A stretch of DNA of 64,000 bases, taken from assembly GCF_000336815.1 (NCBI RefSeq), contig NZ_AOLG01000047.1, forward strand, positions 240,136 through 304,135, read 5' to 3'. The notes under the pieces were generated by a model. That model was not told the origin of the DNA. It ran no database searches and saw only the letters and a list, made by a program, of their open reading frames with translations. The DNA is from Haloferax prahovense DSM 18310 (lineage in GTDB: Archaea; Halobacteriota; Halobacteria; Halobacteriales; Haloferacaceae). The position numbers and the translations under genes are program-made. Shown in pieces: positions 59,877 to 64,000 of the stretch (the first letter of the stretch is position 1; the number at the start of each line of letters is the position of its first letter).

Positions 59877-59890
59877 CCCGAATTTGGTAC
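59877..59890. promoter_or_regulatory. CCGAATTTGGTAC motif, copy 1
   Basis: CCGAATTTGGTAC occurs here, about 110 nt before the 60000 ATG, and again at 60613-60625 after the second gene of that operon. The core GAATTTGGTAC could be a regulator site, possibly for the small HTH protein encoded between. No other copy was noticed in the window. Confidence 0.35.
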
Positions 59891-59999
59891 GGAACTGGAA
59901 CAACGCTCATGTGCGGTCGTCGCCGAGTCGAACTCGTCGCGTCGAACGGCACCCGCGAGAATAATACCGCGCTCGACCAATCAACCAAACGAACAGTCG

Positions 60000-60275
60000 A
60001 TGGAGAAGGCGCTTTGGTATCTGCTCACGGCGACCCGCGGCGGCGAGAACCGCGTCCGCATCATCCGCGCCCTCTCGGAGCGCCCGCAGAACGCGAACCG
60101 CCTCGCCGACGAACTCGACGTGGGCTACAAGACCGTCAGACACCACCTCGACGCCCTCGAATCCCACGGGGTCGTCGAGGCCGGCGGCGACAAGTACGGA
60201 CGGCTGTACTTCCTCACCGACCAGTTCGAACGGTACCGCGACACCTTCGAAGAAATCACGACACACCTCGAATGA
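60000..60275 (+). CDS. ArsR-like winged-helix regulator
   Basis: 91 residues from ATG 60000. RVRIIRALSERPQNANRLAD, then ELDVGYKTVRHHLDALESHG and the wing GGDKYGRLYFLTDQF form an intact winged helix with little else. No cysteines. Coupled to the next gene by ATGA (60272-60275), a membrane protein that may be its sensor partner. AATAATACC about 30 nt upstream may serve as TATA. Confidence 0.88.
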   Translation: MEKALWYLLTATRGGENRVRIIRALSERPQNANRLADELDVGYKTVRHHLDALESHGVVEAGGDKYGRLYFLTDQFERYRDTFEEITTHLE

Positions 60276-60574
60276 CCATGGCAATGGACACCCAAATCAT
60301 GGCGGCCAGCGCCCTCTCGGGCGCGAACATCGTCTTCCTCGCGGCGCTGACCGCCGTGTGGATTCGCAACTACCGGACGTTCCGCACCTCGCTCGTCCTC
60401 GGTCTGCTCGCGTTCGCCGTCGTCATGCTCGTCGAGAACGCCGTCGCGCTCTACTTCTTTTTCACCATGCAGAGCCTCTACTCCGGGGACCCCCACGTCC
60501 AGCAGGCCGTGTTGGTCCTCCGCGGCCTCCAACTCGTCGCGCTGACGTTCCTGACCTACGTGACGGTCCGGTGA
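60272..60574 (+). CDS. Three-TM membrane protein coupled to the ArsR-like regulator
   Basis: 100 residues. Hydrophobic segments at about 12-29, 37-62 (LVLGLLAFAVVMLVENAVAL) and 77-97. This two-gene arrangement, a small HTH followed by a short membrane protein, is common in haloarchaea; the membrane partner's job is unknown. The gene starts ATGACCATGGCA; an ATG 6 nt later is also possible. Confidence 0.82.
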   Translation: MTMAMDTQIMAASALSGANIVFLAALTAVWIRNYRTFRTSLVLGLLAFAVVMLVENAVALYFFFTMQSLYSGDPHVQQAVLVLRGLQLVALTFLTYVTVR

Positions 60575-60728
60575 GCGACCCGGCGGTATCGACCTTCGGC
60601 CCTCGCCCCGGTCCGAATTTGGTACAGAGTCGACCCCGATTCGTCACGGAGTCACCCCGAATCTCGAAAAACCGCCTTTAGCCGGTCTCGCGTCTTCGTT
60701 GTCGTGGCACCGACCACACGTGAGACCA

Positions 60729-61511
60729 ATGACGGACACGACGACTCCGACGACGCGACGAACCGTACTCGGACTGACCGGCGCGGGCGTGCTGGCCGCC
60801 CTCGCCGGCTGTTTGGGTAGTGCGAGCCTGCCGGGCCAATCGACCGGAAACGGAAACAGCCAGTCCGCGCGAACCTACCGCGTGACCGTGGCGAACCTGA
60901 CGACCGGACAGCCGTTTACCCCGCCGGCGGTGGTCGCCCACCGCGCCGGCGTGGAACTGTTCGCCGTCGGCGACCCGGCGAGCGACGCCATCAGAGAACT
61001 CGCCGAGAACGGGAACCTCGGCCCGCTCGGTGAGCTGGCCGAAGCGAGCGACGACGTTCGCGGCGTCGCGGTCGGCGACGCGCCGCTCGTCCCCGACGAA
61101 CTCCCGGCGAGCGAGATGTTTCCCGCGGCCGCGACGCTCGAACTGGAGACCGACGCCAGCGGCGCGTACCTCTCGTTCGTCAGCATGCTCATCGGCACGA
61201 ACGACGGGTTCGCCGGCCTCGACACCGTCCCGCTCCCGGAGCGGGTCAACGAGTCGCGGTCGTACTTCGCGGCCAGCTACGACGCCGGAACCGAGGTCAA
61301 CACCGAGGCGTACGGCGACATGGTCCCCCCTGCACAGGCCCTCTACGGCATCGACTCCGGGACCGACGGAACCGGCATGAGCGACCCCGACCTCGCCGAG
61401 AACGGTGTTATCGCGCCGCACGCGGGTATCGTCGGCGACGGCGACCTCGACCCCACCGTCTACGGCTGGGACGACCCCGTCGCGCTGGTTCAGGTCGAAC
61501 GACTCGACTGA
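60729..61511 (+). CDS. Spondin-domain Tat lipoprotein
   Basis: 260 residues from ATG 60729. Tat signal TRRTVLGLTGAGVLAALAGC with lipobox LAGC (Cys near 29). The mature protein carries a spondin-N-like fold: YRVTVANLTTGQPFTPPAVV near the start, then TDASGAYLSFVSMLIGTNDG, NTEAYGDMVPPAQ and a final VALVQVERLD strand. An extracellular, membrane-anchored protein of unknown ligand. The start is set by the Tat motif; ten earlier codons are open. Confidence 0.87.
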   Translation: MTDTTTPTTRRTVLGLTGAGVLAALAGCLGSASLPGQSTGNGNSQSARTYRVTVANLTTGQPFTPPAVVAHRAGVELFAVGDPASDAIRELAENGNLGPLGELAEASDDVRGVAVGDAPLVPDELPASEMFPAAATLELETDASGAYLSFVSMLIGTNDGFAGLDTVPLPERVNESRSYFAASYDAGTEVNTEAYGDMVPPAQALYGIDSGTDGTGMSDPDLAENGVIAPHAGIVGDGDLDPTVYGWDDPVALVQVERLD

Positions 61512-61996
61512 GTCGGCCGCGACCTGACTTCTCGACCGCTGAAACGCCGTCGCTCGCGGGTCACGAGCGTCGTCGGAGAACAAAAACCGAGGCGTGGACG
61601 CCGTCGGAAGCGAACGACCGGGGGCGGTCGTCCGGTGAAACCACGTAGCGTACCACGCGGCGAGTGCAGGGAGGCCCGACCGCGCGATGCTGTTGCAGCC
61701 GCGTCTACCCGTTGTCGGAGCGCGTTGAACCGCTCTGGTGGTGATGGTGGTGGTGGGGGGCATCCGGTCGGCGAGAGACCGACGCGAACGGGAGGGTCTC
61801 TGACAACGGCGATTACCAGTTCGTTATCACTCGTCAAAGCTGTACCGGTGGTTCGAGAGCCGGGCCATCGGACATCGACGGGCTCGGATTCGGCACTAAG
61901 ACGGCGTTTCACGCCCCCTGTACTCGTGTTACCTACCGAAATGTCACCGGTGTCGGTCCCGAGTGACGGCGCTTCGCGCGTCGGCTCTCGGCCGGT
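61512..61996. other. Intergenic stretch without a convincing gene
   Basis: 485 nt between the convergent spondin gene and the Lrp gene. GC-rich with no protein-like frame; the open frames are Arg/Ser-rich shadows. A run of GGTGGTGATGGTGGTGGTGG at 61737-61756 stands out as low-complexity sequence. No RNA gene was recognised. Confidence 0.6.
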
Positions 61997-62470
61997 TCAC
62001 TCGTCGCCCCCGTCGCCGAACTTCGCGTACGGCCGGCGGTGAGTGTTCCGAATCAGATCCTCGTCGGAGACGCGAAGCCCCAGTTCGTCTAACTCCTCGC
62101 CGATTCGACTGAGGTCGTCGCCGTCGACGCCGATAGCTCGGACCATGACGTTTCGCTCGCCGGTCATCACCTCCTGTACCTCGACGACGCCGGGGACCGC
62201 GGCGGCGGCCTCGGCCAACTCCTCGCGCTCCGGAATCGGGGCCGTACAGACGATGAGCGTGTACAGTTGGTACCCCGCGCGCTCGTAGTCCACGTCGGCG
62301 TGGTAGCCGCGGACCACTCCGTCGGCTTCGAGTCGCTGGATACGGTTTCGGACGGTGCTCGCCGAGGCGTCGAGTTTGTCGGCGATGTCGGTCGACGACG
62401 TGCGGCGCGCCTCCGACTGCAACGTGTACAGTATCTTCCTGTCCAGCGCGTCGAGTTCTCGACTCGTCAT
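61997..62470 (-). CDS. Lrp/AsnC family transcriptional regulator
   Basis: 157 residues. N-terminal HTH LDRKILYTLQSEARRTSSTD, then IADKLDASASTVRNRIQRLEA (residues 8-50), and an alpha/beta RAM-type ligand domain (YQLYTLIVCTAPIPEREELA, VVEVQEVMTGERNVMVRAIG). It senses amino acids or similar effectors. A perfect 12-bp palindrome lies 58 nt upstream of its start in the divergent region and may be its operator. Confidence 0.9.
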   Translation of the reverse strand: MTSRELDALDRKILYTLQSEARRTSSTDIADKLDASASTVRNRIQRLEADGVVRGYHADVDYERAGYQLYTLIVCTAPIPEREELAEAAAAVPGVVEVQEVMTGERNVMVRAIGVDGDDLSRIGEELDELGLRVSDEDLIRNTHRRPYAKFGDGGDE

Positions 62471-62527
62471 TCGTCTGGTCGTCTGTCGCCCGCGACATTA
62501 ACCCTCCCGGCATCGTTGTCAGAAGCT

Positions 62528-62539
62528 TAGTTTAAACTA
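62528..62539. promoter_or_regulatory. Palindrome between lrp-like and CNNM-like genes
   Basis: TAGTTTAAACTA is a perfect 12-bp palindrome in the 164-nt divergent intergenic region, in an AT-rich patch unlike its GC-rich surroundings. It is a suitable operator for the Lrp-like regulator and possibly for the divergent transporter gene. Confidence 0.45.
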
Positions 62540-62634
62540 GATAATATGCGACTCCCGACAATATACTACATATACTTCCGGACGGCCGATGCTTTCTAAC
62601 GGGTCGAACGCGAACGAAGGGGACACCGACACAG

Positions 62635-63696
62635 ATGAACCCAACAGAGATCGGTATACGCCTCGTCGCGGGGGCGTTGCTCATCCTCACGAACGGTTTC
62701 TTCGTGGCCATCGAGTTCGCGCTGACGCGCGCCCGCCAGTTCACCGAGTCCGAGTTCGTCGACGGCGACTCCCGACTCGAACGGGCCTGGGAGATGACCC
62801 AGGAGCTCGAACTGTATCTCACGACCTGCCAAGTCGGAATCACGGCGTCGAGCATCGCCGTGGGTATCGTCGCCGAGCCCGCGCTGGCGTCGCTGTTCGA
62901 ACCGCTACTCGAGCCGCTGTTCGCCGGCACGACGCTCGCGACCATCGGTGCCGGCGCGCTCCTCGCCTACCTGATCATCAACCTCCTCCACCTCACCCAC
63001 GGCGAGCAGACGCCGACGTACCTCGGCGTCGAGCGCTCCCGAATGGTCTGTCGCTACGGGGCGGCGCCGCTGCACTGGTTCTACGTCGCCATCTCGCCCG
63101 TCATCAAGTTCGGCGACTGGGTCGCCAAGTGGACGCTCAAGCTCTTCGGCATCGAGATGTCGGGCGCGTGGCTCGAGACCGAAGCCGAGGTAATCGAGTC
63201 CCGGGGTCAGCTCCGCGAGCGCCTCCACTCCCTGCTCGAGGAGGGCGAACTCCCCGAAGAACGCCGCGACGAGGTCCTCAGCGCGCTGGACGTGGACGAA
63301 CTCTCCATCAGCGAAATCATGATTCCGAGCGACGACATCGTCTCGCTCTCGGCGACGGCGACGCCCGGCGAGAACTTCGACCGGATTCGGAACACGCCCC
63401 ACACCCGGTTCCCGCTCGTCGGCGAGTCGCTCACCGACTTCCGCGGCGTCGTCTACGCGCCCTCCATCATCGACAACTTCGAGGCGCTCCGCGCCGGCGA
63501 GCGCTCGTTCGACGAAATCGCCGCGCCGACGATGACGCTCGCCGCCGACACGAACGTCAGCGACGCGTTCGACCAGTTCCAAGCGGAAGACCAGGAACTC
63601 GCGCTCGTCCTTCGGGACGGCGAAGTCGTCGGCCTCCTCACGGCGACCGACGCGCTCGAAGCCGTCATGGGCGAACTCGACGACCCGCTCGACTAG
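62635..63696 (+). CDS. CNNM/CorC-family membrane protein with CBS domains
   Basis: 353 residues from ATG 62635. A CNNM transmembrane domain (residues 5-160; IRLVAGALLILTNGFFVAIEF, TCQVGITASSIAVGIVAEPAL) is followed by a CBS pair (about 215-345; ISEIMIPSDDIVSLSATAT, VVGLLTATDALEAVMGEL). Such proteins are linked to Mg or other divalent cation export; once called hemolysin-like. No CorC_HlyC domain at the C-terminus. ACATATAC at 62568-62575 is a plausible TATA box. Confidence 0.9.
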   Translation: MNPTEIGIRLVAGALLILTNGFFVAIEFALTRARQFTESEFVDGDSRLERAWEMTQELELYLTTCQVGITASSIAVGIVAEPALASLFEPLLEPLFAGTTLATIGAGALLAYLIINLLHLTHGEQTPTYLGVERSRMVCRYGAAPLHWFYVAISPVIKFGDWVAKWTLKLFGIEMSGAWLETEAEVIESRGQLRERLHSLLEEGELPEERRDEVLSALDVDELSISEIMIPSDDIVSLSATATPGENFDRIRNTPHTRFPLVGESLTDFRGVVYAPSIIDNFEALRAGERSFDEIAAPTMTLAADTNVSDAFDQFQAEDQELALVLRDGEVVGLLTATDALEAVMGELDDPLD

Positions 63697-63823
63697 CGTC
63701 GCAGACGACGTTTTCGACGTTTTTTCAGACGCGACGCGTCGCTCACAGCGACGTGATTTCGCGGAAAACGGGCGCGGCCGTGACGACTCACGGACGGCTC
63801 TGCGTGCGTGACGAATCGAAGAA

Positions 63824-63972
63824 TGCCCGGGGTGGGCTCCGAACCCACGATCTCCGCATGTCCCAGGTGCGAAGCCGGCATGACTTCGCGAGGGGCGGAG
63901 GCTTCCAAGGCGTTCCGCACCGATTGTGAAACCCTATGAGTGCGGCGCTATGTCCAGCTAAGCCACCCGGGC
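63824..63972 (-). tRNA. trnM: Elongator tRNA-Met (CAU) with a 75-nt intron
   Basis: The acceptor stem GCCCGGG (63972 side) pairs with CCCGGGC, discriminator A. Exon 1 is 63972-63935 and ends with the anticodon loop CTCATA; exon 2 is 63859-63824 and starts ATGCGGAG. The intron, 63934-63860, sits between positions 37 and 38, the standard archaeal site, and is 75 nt long, as in Haloferax elongator tRNA-Met. T arm GTGGGTTCGGAGCCCAC is intact. CCA is not encoded. It needs the splicing endonuclease (bulge-helix-bulge). Confidence 0.9.
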
Positions 63973-64000
63973 TCAACTTCCCGTTGTGTGCTGGTTGTAT

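Noticed and set aside
63824-63972. tRNA-Met as an integration target of the element
   Set aside because: It lies 21 kb from the element boundary, and the gene is intact with its normal intron.

Overview
The window is haloarchaeal and most Haloferax-like. Evidence: very GC-rich chromosomal flanks, strongly acidic proteins, the archaeal order of the spc ribosomal operon, many leaderless genes with a TATA box about 25-30 nt before the start codon, a bacterioruberin (C50 carotenoid) gene cluster, and an elongator tRNA-Met with a 75-nt intron like that of Haloferax. No database was consulted; all names come from reading motifs and from memory.

Layout. (1) 1-5430: end of the spc operon (S8 end, L6, L32e, L19e, L18, S5, L30, L15, SecY), tightly coupled by 1-4 nt overlaps. 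(2) About 5401-42841: a 37.4-kb integrated element with clearly lower GC. It is inserted in the 3' end of the protein-coding gene secY, not in a tRNA. A second, diverged copy of the last codons of secY (MMRNMFGSE-stop) lies at 42833-42862, and the tyrosine integrase sits 0.75 kb inside the left end. (3) 42863-63972: ordinary chromosome, with a DEDDy exonuclease, hydrolase, TIGR00300 enzyme, UspA, a surface protein, an ATP-grasp enzyme, a ZIP transporter, the carotenoid cluster (desaturase, lycopene elongase, hydratase, phytoene synthase), regulators and an intron-containing tRNA-Met on the minus strand.

The element is modular. 5.5-7.3 kb holds the integration genes. 7.3-13.5 kb holds small winged-helix and ribbon-helix-helix regulators, small membrane proteins, a PD-(D/E)XK nuclease candidate and a virus-like structural remnant. 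13.7-16.6 kb holds a translationally coupled operon of unknown, possibly replication-related proteins. 17.2-20.6 kb holds a GmrSD-like DUF262 protein and a ParA partition pair beside a perfect 36-bp inverted repeat that encloses an AT-rich core (candidate centromere or origin). 21.3-31.7 kb holds a four-gene defence-type operon: DUF499 ATPase, DUF3780 protein, DUF1156 DNA methylase, PLD-helicase. 31.9-42.6 kb holds an orphan HsdR-N-like nuclease domain, a BRCT protein with RHH-like repeats preceded by a six-unit 11-bp phased repeat array, a Panacea-like/membrane protein pair, a DUF1643 protein, a PH-like-SHOCT protein, a HEPN-like protein, several small membrane proteins, and four copies of a short palindromic repeat.

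How it fits together: the element looks like a plasmid-derived integrative element that keeps partition (and perhaps replication) functions and carries a defence island. The four-gene operon resembles, as I recall, the PbeABCD module paired in some haloarchaea with DndCDEA phosphorothioation. No dnd or ssp modification gene is in this window. Strongest candidates for new biology: secY as integration target with a gene-restoring att site, the BRCT-RHH protein with its phased array, the 36-bp inverted repeat beside parA, and the Panacea-like/membrane pair.
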